Positions 52,015-60,557 of a DNA stretch of 64,000 nucleotides are shown here, one piece after another. The position numbers were made by a program, and so were the translations under genes. Each line of letters begins with the position of its first letter. Position 1 is the first letter of the stretch. A model generated the notes under the pieces. It was not told the DNA's origin. It saw only the letters and a program-made list of their open reading frames with translations, and made no database searches. The DNA comes from Streptomyces sannanensis (lineage in GTDB: Bacteria > Actinomycetota > Actinomycetes > Streptomycetales > Streptomycetaceae): NCBI RefSeq assembly GCF_039536205.1, contig NZ_BAAAYL010000001.1, positions 5,518,001 to 5,582,000 on the forward strand, written 5' to 3'.

Positions 52015-52045
52015 TGCTCCCCACACCCGCGGGGATGGTCCCACC
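52015..52045 (+). repeat. Solitary CRISPR-like repeat 2
   Basis: CTCCCCACACCCGCGGGGAT followed by GGTCCC; one substitution from repeat 1 but opposite orientation, ~285 bp away. The sequence between them holds no cas gene that I can recognise. Confidence 0.5.
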
Positions 52046-52138
52046 GGTGACCTCCGGGGCGAAGGTCTGGGCGCCCCCAGCGAGATGTCCGAAAACCGCC
52101 AGTCGGGTGCCGGGTGCCGCCGCACACTGGACCCTGTG

Positions 52139-53476
52139 ATGGACGAGAAGACCAGGTACGAGGCGGTGAGCAGCCGCGATGCGCGCTTCGACGGGGAGTT
52201 CTTCTTCGCGGTCCGGACCACCGGTATCTACTGTCGGCCCAGCTGCCCCGCGGTGACTCCCAAGCGGCAGAATGTGAGCTTCTATCCCACCGCGGCCGCC
52301 GCCCAGCACTACGGCTTCCGGGCCTGCCGCCGCTGTCGGCCGGACGCCGTTCCCGGGTCCGCCGAGTGGAACGTGCGCGCCGATGCCGTCGGGCGGGCCG
52401 TGCGGATGATCGGGGACGGGGTGGTGGACCGCGAGGGCGTGCCGGGGCTCGCCGGTCGGCTCGGTTACAGCGCCCGGCAGGTGCAGCGGCAGCTCACTGC
52501 GGAGCTGGGCGCCGGGCCCCTCGCGCTGGCCCGGGCTCAGCGTGCGCACACGGCGCGGGTGCTGCTGCAGACGACCACGCTGCCCGTCACGGAGATCGCG
52601 TTCGCCTCGGGCTTCGCCAGCGTGCGGCAGTTCAATGGCACGATCCGCGAGATCTACGCCCGTACCCCCAGTGAGCTGCGCAAGGAGGCGGGCACGCGTG
52701 CCGCGGGCCGGTCGGGGACGGGCATTCCGCTGCGGCTCGCGTACCGGGGGCCGTACGCGGTGCGGGAGGTCTTTGACCTGCTTGCGTCGGAGGCCGTGCC
52801 GTACGTCGAGGAAGTGACCGGCGACCCCGGCGCCCGTACCTACCGGCGCACCCTGCGGCTGCCGCACGGCAGCGGGATCGTGGCCGTCGACGAGCACTCC
52901 ACGGGGTCGTGGCTGGAGGCCCGGATCCATCTCACCGATCTCCGTGATCTCACCACCGCCGTGCAGCGGCTGCGGCGGCTGTTCGACCTGGACGCCGATC
53001 CGTACGCCGTCGACGAGCGGCTCGGAGCCGACCCGCGGCTGGCGCCGCAGGTCGCGGCGCGGCCGGGGCTGCGTTCGCCCGGTGCCGCGGACCCCGAGGA
53101 GTGCGCGGTGCGCACCCTGGTGGGGCCCACGCGGGCGGCGGAGCTGGTCGAGGTCCACGGGGAGGCGGTGGCCGCCCCCTGTTGCGGTCTCACCCGGCTC
53201 TTTCCGGAGCCCGCCGCGCTCGTGGACCACGAGAACCCGGCCTTGCGTGCCCTGGCCCGGGCACTCGCCGACGGGGTCGTACGCCTCGATCCGGGGGCCG
53301 ACCGCGACGAGGCGGAGCGGGCTGTGCGGGCACTGCCGGGGATGGACGCGCGGACCGCGGCGCTGATCCGGATGCGGGCGCTGGGCGACCCCGATGTGGC
53401 GCCGGCCGGGGAGCCCGACGACGAGGCATGGCGGCCCTGGCGGTCGTACGCCCTGCGTCATCTGTGGACGGCCTGA
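52139..53476 (+). CDS. Ada-AlkA fusion: DNA alkylation regulator/glycosylase
   Basis: 445 aa from ATG 52139. The N-terminal zinc/methyl-phosphotriester domain has Cys32, Cys36, Cys63 and Cys66 (YCRPSC, ACRRC). An AraC-type helix-turn-helix follows (~90-175), then an AlkA N-domain and a HhH-GPD region from ~290. The hairpin normally reading PGIGPWTA is PGMDARTA, and about 25 residues that usually carry the catalytic Asp are missing between LGDPD and EAWRPWRSYALRHLW. The glycosylase is probably inactive; the methyl-sensing regulator half looks intact. aidB at 5041 is a possible target. Confidence 0.85.
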   Translation: MDEKTRYEAVSSRDARFDGEFFFAVRTTGIYCRPSCPAVTPKRQNVSFYPTAAAAQHYGFRACRRCRPDAVPGSAEWNVRADAVGRAVRMIGDGVVDREGVPGLAGRLGYSARQVQRQLTAELGAGPLALARAQRAHTARVLLQTTTLPVTEIAFASGFASVRQFNGTIREIYARTPSELRKEAGTRAAGRSGTGIPLRLAYRGPYAVREVFDLLASEAVPYVEEVTGDPGARTYRRTLRLPHGSGIVAVDEHSTGSWLEARIHLTDLRDLTTAVQRLRRLFDLDADPYAVDERLGADPRLAPQVAARPGLRSPGAADPEECAVRTLVGPTRAAELVEVHGEAVAAPCCGLTRLFPEPAALVDHENPALRALARALADGVVRLDPGADRDEAERAVRALPGMDARTAALIRMRALGDPDVAPAGEPDDEAWRPWRSYALRHLWTA

Positions 53477-53968
53477 CCGCTCCTGGGGCGCCGGGCCCGG
53501 GCCCGGCGCCCCTGCCCGCACTGCTCGTGCTTCTCACCTGACCGGACCTGGTCACCGGCAGGCTCCCGGGCAGCCACTGTGCATGGGGTCATGCACCGGC
53601 CTTGCCCAGCCACTTTCCGGACCACGGTGCCGCCACAGCCCCGCGCACTGCTGCCGCTGGTCCTGCCTGTTGTCGTGGAGGGCGTCGGCTGTGCTGTGGC
53701 CCTGCTGATCAGTGCCGTCGGCGATCAACTCGAGCATTTCCTGTGGAGCTGGATCCCCCGCCGGCTCGGCCTGGCGGAGTCGGTCGGAGCTGAGTGTTTC
53801 CGAGCCGCCGCGCATGCCGGCCGGGCAGGGAGGCACTGCCGCCACGACCGGGACGCGGACCGCGGGGCCGGTTCGAAAGACGCCCGAGGCGTTCAGCCCC
53901 GGATCGCCGCGCGCACGGTGCGAGGCGGCACCAGGTCTACCGGGCCGGCCGGGCGAGCTGCCGCACGG
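53477..53968. other. Gap with a possible chloride-channel-like fragment
   Basis: 492 bp without an intact gene. A plus-strand frame around 53627-53780 reads LLPLVLPVVVEGVGCAVALL and HFLWSWIPRRLGL, faintly like the start of ClC-type proteins (LEHxLW). It has no good start and ends in unrelated sequence, so it is at best a relic. Confidence 0.3.
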
Positions 53969-55012
53969 TCACTCTTCCGACGTGCCGGAGGGCGTCCCGT
54001 CCCGCAGGTCACCGCCGCTGTCGGCGCGGGACACCCAGCCGCGTTCGTACGCCTGCCAGCCCAGCTGGAGCCGGGTGGTCACCCCGGTGAGTTCCATCAG
54101 GTTTTTCACCTTGCGCTGTACGGTCCGCAGACCCAGGCCGAGGTGCTTGGCCACACTCGCGTCGGTCATCCCGGCGAGCAGCAGCGAGAGGATCTCCAGG
54201 TCGGCGGCGTCGGGCTCGCCGGCCGGTGCCTCCGTCACCTTGCCGCGCGCGTCCAGGCGCAGGGGCAGTGCTTCCCGCCACACCGCCTCGAACAGGCCCA
54301 TCAGTGACTCCAGCAGCCCACTGGCGTGCACCACCAGGGCGGCCGGTTCGGCGCCCCGCCCGGTCAGCGGCACCATGGCCACGCTGCGGTCCGCCACCAC
54401 CAGCTTGGTCGGCACCTCCTCGACCACCCGCACCTGCTCCTCGCGACGCAGCGCCGCCGAGAGTTCGGTGAGCCCGAAAGGCAGTGCGAGTGCGTCTCGT
54501 TCGAGGACCACGCGATAGCGGACTCCCCGCCCGGCCACCTGCTCCTCGGTCTCGTTGTCGGCCGGGGTGATGGCGACCGGCTTGCCGGTGACCAGGGCGC
54601 AGACCTCTTCGGCCGCGCCCATCTGGAGTTGGAGGAAGCGGTGGGCGACGGCGCTCGCCCCGGTCACCACCTCGACGAGGTCGTGCACCGCGGGCTCGGC
54701 CGTCTCCGCGGCTTCGGCGCGGTATTCCTCGGCGAGCAGAGCCGCCGTCAGCTCGGCCTGCTCCAGTTCGTGGCGCTGCTGGGTGAGCAGTGCGCCCAGG
54801 GCGACGGCGGGCGGGGCCGCGACCCAGCGGCCGCTGCGGGCGGAGGACTGCGCGGCCAGTCCCTGCTGCTCCAGGCGGCGCAGGGCGCGTTCGGCGTCGG
54901 CCTCCGGGAGGGCGAGCCGGTGTGCGAGATCGGTGACCTCGGCGGCGCCGAGCACGACCAGCGCACGGTATGCCGATTCCTGAGTCTCGTTCAGGCCCAC
55001 TGCTGACAGCAC
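53969..55012 (-). CDS. LuxR-type regulator with TrmB-like N-terminal domain
   Basis: 347 aa from GTG 55012 with GGGGAGG upstream. The N-terminal winged helix (LNETQESAYRALVVLGAAEV, then TDLAHRLALPEADAERALRR) is TrmB-like; the C-terminal LuxR helix-turn-helix is LEILSLLLAGMTDASVAKHLGLGLRTVQRKVKNLM (split; ~270-305). The middle likely senses a ligand. It is divergent from the secreted protease gene 190 bp away, a common regulator-target pair in Streptomyces. Confidence 0.85.
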   Translation of the reverse strand: MLSAVGLNETQESAYRALVVLGAAEVTDLAHRLALPEADAERALRRLEQQGLAAQSSARSGRWVAAPPAVALGALLTQQRHELEQAELTAALLAEEYRAEAAETAEPAVHDLVEVVTGASAVAHRFLQLQMGAAEEVCALVTGKPVAITPADNETEEQVAGRGVRYRVVLERDALALPFGLTELSAALRREEQVRVVEEVPTKLVVADRSVAMVPLTGRGAEPAALVVHASGLLESLMGLFEAVWREALPLRLDARGKVTEAPAGEPDAADLEILSLLLAGMTDASVAKHLGLGLRTVQRKVKNLMELTGVTTRLQLGWQAYERGWVSRADSGGDLRDGTPSGTSEE

Positions 55013-55202
55013 GTATCGACCCCTCCCCGGACGCTCTGGTTCCGGCAGTGTCGTGGCGGAAAACGGCCACGACGCAAATCCGCCTCGCATCATCATCCCT
55101 GTACCCCCCGTCTCTCTGCCAGTGTGGCGCCACCGCACCACCAACATCCTCCGGCGAGGGGTGTTCTGTGCCCTTTTTCGCTGGATCGACCTGGGGAGAG
55201 CG

Positions 55203-58200
55203 ATGCGCCCGATAACGCGTACGGCCCTGGGGGCGGCGACAGCCGCCGCCCTGGCCGTCACGGCTGTCGCGCCGTCCGTGGCTGTGCCACAAGACGACAC
55301 GACCGCGAACAGACCACTGGTGGGCAGTCCGGCCGCGGCCGCGCAGGGCAATTCCACGACGGTCATTGTCACGCTGGTCACCGGTGACAAGGTGCTGGTG
55401 AGCACTGACAGCGTGGGCCATGCCTCGGCGACCGTACTGCCGCGCGAGGACGGCAGCGTGCCGCTGGTGCAGACGCGCCGGTCCGGCAAGGACGGGAAGG
55501 ACCTCTACGTCTACCCCGAGGGCGTCGAGCACGCGATCGCCGCGGGCCTGGCCGACGAGGAACTGTTCAACGTCACCGGGCTGATCCGCCAGGGCTACGA
55601 CGATGCGCACGCGGACAGCCTGCCGCTGATCGCGGTGTACGACCGGCCGGTCGCCCGCACGGCACCGGTCACCCCGCGCGGCGCAGAGCGCGGGCTCGTG
55701 CTCGACCCGGTGGACGGTGTCGCACTCAAGGCCGACAAGAAGAAGGCCGCCGCCTTCTGGGCGGACATCACCGCGCCGCGCTCCCGCTCGGCCGCCGGGC
55801 TGAAGAAGCTCTGGCTCGACCGCAAGGTCGAGGCCACCTTGGAGCAGTCGACCAAGCAGATCGGTGCGGACCTGGCCTGGGCCGCCGGCTACGACGGCAA
55901 GGGCACCAAGGTCGCCGTCCTCGACACCGGTGCCGACGCCGAGCACCCCGATCTCAAGGGCCGTATCACGGCGTCGAAGAACTTCACCGACTCCAAGACC
56001 GTCGACGACCGCCAGGGTCACGGCACCCACACCATCTCCACGGTCGGCGGCACGGGCGCGGCGAGCGGTGGCAAGAAGAAGGGCGTCGCCCCGGGCGCCG
56101 AGCTGCTCAATGGCAAGGTGCTCAACGACTACGGTTCGGGCGCCACTTCCTGGATCATCGCGGGCATGCAGTGGGCGGTCGACCAGAAGGCCGACGTCGT
56201 CTCCATGAGCCTCGGCAACCCTGTGATCGGCGACTGCTCGGACCCGTTGAGCTTGGCCGCCGAAGAACTCGCCCAGAACAGCGGCTCCTTGTTCGTCATC
56301 GCGGCCGGCAACTCGGGCCCGGCGACGAACACCGTTTCCTCCCCGGGCTGTGCCCCCAGCGTCCTCACGGTCGGCGCCGTCGACCGGGACGACTCCACGG
56401 CGTGGTTCTCCAGCCGCGGTCCGGTGGCTGTCACCCACACCCTCAAGCCGGAGATCTCGGCTCCCGGCGTGGGGATCTCCGCCGCTGCCGCGGGCGGGCG
56501 CGGCGTGTACGCGTACCAGTCGATGTCCGGTACGTCGATGGCCACTCCGCATGTCGCGGGCGCCGCCGCCATCGTCAAGCAGCGTCACCCCGACTGGACC
56601 GCACAGCAGATCAAGGCGGCCCTGGTCGCCTCGGCCCGCACCGATGTTCCCGGCGACGTACGCGAGACCGGCGGTGGCCGGCTCGACGTCGACGCGGCCA
56701 TCGGACAGCAGGTGCTCAGTGAGCCGGCCGTCCAGGGCGGCACCTACAACTGGCCGCAGGACAGCACCGACAAGGCCACCATCGGGGTTCCGTACACCAA
56801 CATCGGCACGAGCGACATCGAGCTGTCGCTCACCGTCGAGCACGTCACCGGCAACGACGGCTCCGTGGTGCGCAGCCCCATCGCCCGCCTGGACAAGAAG
56901 ACGGTCACGGTTCCGGCCGGCGAGACGGTCAAGGTTCCGCTGACCCTCGACCCGTCCAAGCACCTGGAGGCCGCCCAGTACGGTGACATCACCGGCCGGG
57001 TGGTCGCCGAGGGCCCCGGCGGCGTCCATGTCTCCACGCCGTTCTCCCTGTACGTCCAGCCGGAGACGGTCACCCTGCGGGTCAAGCTGACCGACCGGCT
57101 GGGCAAGCCCGCGAGCGGCAGCTCCTCGCTCGACCTCATCGGCACCGACGACTCACGCGGAGAGCGCCGTTACAACGAGGGGGCCGCCGAGCAGGTCTAC
57201 CAGGTGCGCCCCGGCAGCTACTTCCTCTCGAGCTTCGTCACCACCCCGGACGCGGACGGCCCGGTGCTCGACTCCATGGCCTACCTGGGCCGGCCTCAGC
57301 TGGAGATCAAGAAGGACACCACGATCGTGCTGGACGCCCGTGAGGCGCACCGGATCGAGGTGGAAACCGACCGGCCGGCCGAGAACAGGAGCGTCACGCT
57401 CGCCTTCACCCGTTCCTGGGACGACACCTGGCTGCACGCGGGCACTCTCACCGGTGGCCGTCAGGTCCGCGGCCTCTACGCGTCGGTCGAGGGCCGGGCG
57501 CATGAAGGCGACTTCGAGTTCGGCAGCTACCGGCGCCAGTACGCCCCGCTGATCGACCGGCTCACGGTCGAAGGCGGCCCGCAGTTGCACCCGGTCACCG
57601 CGGGCGTCGGCTCGGTGAACCTCGACGGCACGGGCAGCGCAGGCGTGGTCGACGCGGGCACCGGTACGGCGGCGGAGCTCGCCGCCGCCGGGGTCTCCGG
57701 GAAGATCGCACTGATCAGGACCCCGGCCAACGACTCCTCCGTGCAGAAGCAGGCACAGGCCGCCAAGACCGCCGGGGCCGTCGCCGTCATCGCCTACCGT
57801 GACACTCCGGGCCGCTGGTACCCCTCGGCCGGACTCGCCGGCCCGGTGCTGCCCGCCCTCGGCCTCCCCGCCGAGGAGGGCAAGGACCTGGCCGCCCGCA
57901 TCGCGGCGGGACCCGTGACCCTGCACTGGCAGGCCACGGCCAAGAGCCCCTACGTCTACAACCTCGCCTTCCCCGAGGACGGTCCGGTCAACGCCGACCG
58001 CACCTACCGGGTCCGCGACAGCCGGCTCGGTGTCACCGAGGCGACGTACCACTCCATGGGCGCGCCGGGTGACTATTTCGACGGCGTGGTCGCCAACCGG
58101 CCGCTCGGCGGTTCCGTCTTCAGCTTCCTCGACATCGTGTCTGTGCCCGGCAAGCGCACCGAGCTCTACTCCGTGGGGGACACCTCCTTCGCTCAGAGCG

Positions 58201-58970
58201 TCTCCAGCAGTTACCCCTGGGGCGAGTCCATGGTCGGCCGGCCGCACACCTACGAGGAGGGCGGAAAGCGCACCGAGAACTGGTACGGCGGAGTCCTCGC
58301 CCCCACCGCCCCGCTGGACGACGAGGGCAAGCCGAGGCTCGTGGCCGAACGGCAGGGAAATCTGATCGGTATCGCCACCGCCTTCTGGGGCGACAACGAA
58401 CACCACGGCGACCAGGGCTCGTTCGGTGACATCGGCACGGTGAGGCTGCGCATCGACGGCAACGAGGTGGGCCGGCGTGCCTACCCGTTCGGAGTCTTCG
58501 AGGTGCCGGACGCCGAGGCCGCGTACGAACTGGAGCTGTACACCGAAAAGTTCGGCATCCCGGCCAGGAACTGGAAGCGTTCCACGCAGATCACGACGAC
58601 GTGGAAGTTCCGCTCGAAGCTCGACGAAGGCGTCTACTCCCAGGGCCTGCCCGTCATGTTCCCCCGGTACGACCTGCCGGAGGACGGGATGAAGACGCTG
58701 GCGGCGACGGACGGCCAGACCATCGGCCTGAGCGTCGGCGGCCACGCCGGCTACACGCCGGGCGCCATCACCGCGGCGAAGCTGTCGTACTCGTACGACG
58801 GCGGCACCACCTGGACCGAGGCCAAGGTGAGCCACGGCAGCGCGGGCTGGACCGCCACGGCCGACCACGCGGGAGCCGCCGGTAAGACGGTCACCCTGAA
58901 GACCGAACTGACCGATGACCGTGGCAACGCGGTCACCCAGACCGTGGTGAGCGCGTACGGCCTGCGCTGA
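55203..58970 (+). CDS. Secreted S8 (subtilisin-like) serine protease
   Basis: 1255 aa from ATG 55203 behind GGGGAGAG. Signal peptide residues 1-~28 (TRTALGAATAAALAVTAVAP). After a ~200-residue propeptide the catalytic triad is Asp241 in AVLDTGAD, His273 in GHGTHT and Ser445 in SGTSMATPH, with the oxyanion Asn in IAAGNSG. A protease-associated-type segment (GKIALIRTPANDSS, AGAVAVIAYRD; ~820-865) and a long beta-rich C-terminal region follow, as in large extracellular Streptomyces subtilases. Regulated probably by the divergent LuxR-type gene. Confidence 0.93.
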   Translation: MRPITRTALGAATAAALAVTAVAPSVAVPQDDTTANRPLVGSPAAAAQGNSTTVIVTLVTGDKVLVSTDSVGHASATVLPREDGSVPLVQTRRSGKDGKDLYVYPEGVEHAIAAGLADEELFNVTGLIRQGYDDAHADSLPLIAVYDRPVARTAPVTPRGAERGLVLDPVDGVALKADKKKAAAFWADITAPRSRSAAGLKKLWLDRKVEATLEQSTKQIGADLAWAAGYDGKGTKVAVLDTGADAEHPDLKGRITASKNFTDSKTVDDRQGHGTHTISTVGGTGAASGGKKKGVAPGAELLNGKVLNDYGSGATSWIIAGMQWAVDQKADVVSMSLGNPVIGDCSDPLSLAAEELAQNSGSLFVIAAGNSGPATNTVSSPGCAPSVLTVGAVDRDDSTAWFSSRGPVAVTHTLKPEISAPGVGISAAAAGGRGVYAYQSMSGTSMATPHVAGAAAIVKQRHPDWTAQQIKAALVASARTDVPGDVRETGGGRLDVDAAIGQQVLSEPAVQGGTYNWPQDSTDKATIGVPYTNIGTSDIELSLTVEHVTGNDGSVVRSPIARLDKKTVTVPAGETVKVPLTLDPSKHLEAAQYGDITGRVVAEGPGGVHVSTPFSLYVQPETVTLRVKLTDRLGKPASGSSSLDLIGTDDSRGERRYNEGAAEQVYQVRPGSYFLSSFVTTPDADGPVLDSMAYLGRPQLEIKKDTTIVLDAREAHRIEVETDRPAENRSVTLAFTRSWDDTWLHAGTLTGGRQVRGLYASVEGRAHEGDFEFGSYRRQYAPLIDRLTVEGGPQLHPVTAGVGSVNLDGTGSAGVVDAGTGTAAELAAAGVSGKIALIRTPANDSSVQKQAQAAKTAGAVAVIAYRDTPGRWYPSAGLAGPVLPALGLPAEEGKDLAARIAAGPVTLHWQATAKSPYVYNLAFPEDGPVNADRTYRVRDSRLGVTEATYHSMGAPGDYFDGVVANRPLGGSVFSFLDIVSVPGKRTELYSVGDTSFAQSVSSSYPWGESMVGRPHTYEEGGKRTENWYGGVLAPTAPLDDEGKPRLVAERQGNLIGIATAFWGDNEHHGDQGSFGDIGTVRLRIDGNEVGRRAYPFGVFEVPDAEAAYELELYTEKFGIPARNWKRSTQITTTWKFRSKLDEGVYSQGLPVMFPRYDLPEDGMKTLAATDGQTIGLSVGGHAGYTPGAITAAKLSYSYDGGTTWTEAKVSHGSAGWTATADHAGAAGKTVTLKTELTDDRGNAVTQTVVSAYGLR

Positions 58971-59077
58971 CCACGAACCATCCGCCGGGCGGTCCTCCTG
59001 TGGGGGGTGGTGCCGCCCGGCGGATGACTTTTCGGATGAACCGTTTTCATACGGCCCGTGCGGTGGACAATATGGGC

Positions 59078-60502
59078 ATGAGCCAGCAGGGGGAGAAGCC
59101 CGCCGACGACGACTGGTGGCAGCGGCTGTACGACGAGTCCGTCCCGGACACCGGCCCGGCGAACGCGGGCGACACCCTCGACGATCGCTTCGACTCCGTT
59201 GCGAACGCGGTGAGTTCACCGATCACCGGAAGTGACGCGGCGTCATCGGGGTTCGGCGTCACGGAGGATGCGGTGGAGGGCGAGCGAGCGGCGAACAGTG
59301 CCGGTGACCCGTTCGGGCCGTCTGCTCATGGACTGGCGCCGCCCCGGCCACGGGCGCCCTGGGAGCCGCCCCTGGCCTTCGGCCGGGAGGACCTGGCGGA
59401 TCCTGCCGGACCGCGTACCTTCCCCGCCGGCCCGCCGGCCCGGCCGAGCGGCCGCCACGCGGTGACCCCTCCCGTGACGGAGGAACCACCAGGCGACGCA
59501 CAGACCCCGGCCGCAGTGCGCCCGGTTCCCGGGTATGTGGGGGACCGGCCGCCGACGTACGACGCCGAGCCGACCACCCTTCCCGTGGCGCAGCCCGAGG
59601 AACTCGGTGACCTGGTCGCCGACACCGTGCTGGACGGCGCCCGGTACGGCTCGTACACCCTGCGCGCCGCCTCGCTGCGCGGCGACTCCGCGCGCTACCG
59701 GGGCGAACCGCGCCGGGACGCCCTGCTCACCGCCCGGTTCGGCACCGCGGACGGCGCGCTCGTGCTGGTCGCCGTCGCGAGCGGGGCGCGCGCCGTCGAG
59801 GGGGCGCACCGGGCCGCCGCGGACGCCTGCCGCTGGATCGCCGCCGCGGTCGGCCGCAGCCACGCGCGGCTCGCCGAGGACATAAGGGCGGGCCGCAGGG
59901 GTGACCTCAAATCGGGCCTGCACCGGCTCACCGGCCGCAGCTACGGCCGGCTGCGTGCCCGCGCGGCGGAGCTGGGCCTGGAGCCGGAGGAGTACACCGC
60001 CGATCTGCGCTGTCTGCTGCTGAGCGCCGATCCGGGATGCCGGACCAGGGTGTTCTTCGGGGTGGGGAGCGGGGGCCTGTTCCGGTTGCGGGACGGTGTC
60101 TGGCAGGACATCGAGCCGAAGCTGCCGGATCCCGCTGCCGTCAGGGGGGAGCCCGTCGTCGGCTTCGGTTCCCCGTCCCAGGACGCCGAGACCGCGGAGG
60201 GCGACCGCCTCACCATGGACCTGGGTATCGCCACACCCCCCGGCCCCTACATCGAACCGCCGCTCCCGCCCACCGAGCCGTTCCGCTTCCGGGCCTCGGT
60301 GGCGCGGTCCGGTGACACCCTGCTGCTGTGCAGCGCCGGGCTGGCCGATCCGATGCGCGGTGAACCCGCCCTCGCTCATGCGCTCGCGGGGCGCTGGGCC
60401 GACGGCGAGCCGCCGGGTCTCGCCGCGTTCCTGGCGGACGCCCAGCTGAGGGTGAAGGGGTACGCCGACGACCGTACGGCGGTCGGCGTCTGGGAGGCGT
60501 GA
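59078..60502 (+). CDS. PP2C-like phosphatase domain protein
   Basis: 474 aa from ATG 59078 (MSQQGEKPADDDWWQRLYDE). Residues ~1-190 are Pro/Ala-rich and disordered. The C-terminal ~280 residues (SLRGDSARYRGEPRRDALLT, LVLVAVASGARAVEGAHRAA, DTLLLCSAGLADPMRGEP) follow a PP2C fold, but the usual metal-binding DG pairs are weakly conserved (VASGA instead of VADGM), so catalysis is doubtful. No good ribosome site. It lies directly upstream of the ThDP enzyme gene. Confidence 0.75.
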   Translation: MSQQGEKPADDDWWQRLYDESVPDTGPANAGDTLDDRFDSVANAVSSPITGSDAASSGFGVTEDAVEGERAANSAGDPFGPSAHGLAPPRPRAPWEPPLAFGREDLADPAGPRTFPAGPPARPSGRHAVTPPVTEEPPGDAQTPAAVRPVPGYVGDRPPTYDAEPTTLPVAQPEELGDLVADTVLDGARYGSYTLRAASLRGDSARYRGEPRRDALLTARFGTADGALVLVAVASGARAVEGAHRAAADACRWIAAAVGRSHARLAEDIRAGRRGDLKSGLHRLTGRSYGRLRARAAELGLEPEEYTADLRCLLLSADPGCRTRVFFGVGSGGLFRLRDGVWQDIEPKLPDPAAVRGEPVVGFGSPSQDAETAEGDRLTMDLGIATPPGPYIEPPLPPTEPFRFRASVARSGDTLLLCSAGLADPMRGEPALAHALAGRWADGEPPGLAAFLADAQLRVKGYADDRTAVGVWEA

Positions 60503-60557
60503 CAGCGATGGGCTAACAGGGGAGGCGTAACCGCGTCCGTCGTGCCTTGATGGAGTC

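Noticed and set aside
51702..52045. CRISPR array
   Set aside because: Only two repeat-like units, inverted to each other and about 285 bp apart, so there are no repeat-spacer units.
54009..59219. Very long minus-strand open frames (1006 and 688 codons) across the protease gene and its regulator
   Set aside because: They are Arg/Gly/Asp-rich antisense shadows of the S8 protease and LuxR genes, typical of high-GC codon bias; they have no domains.
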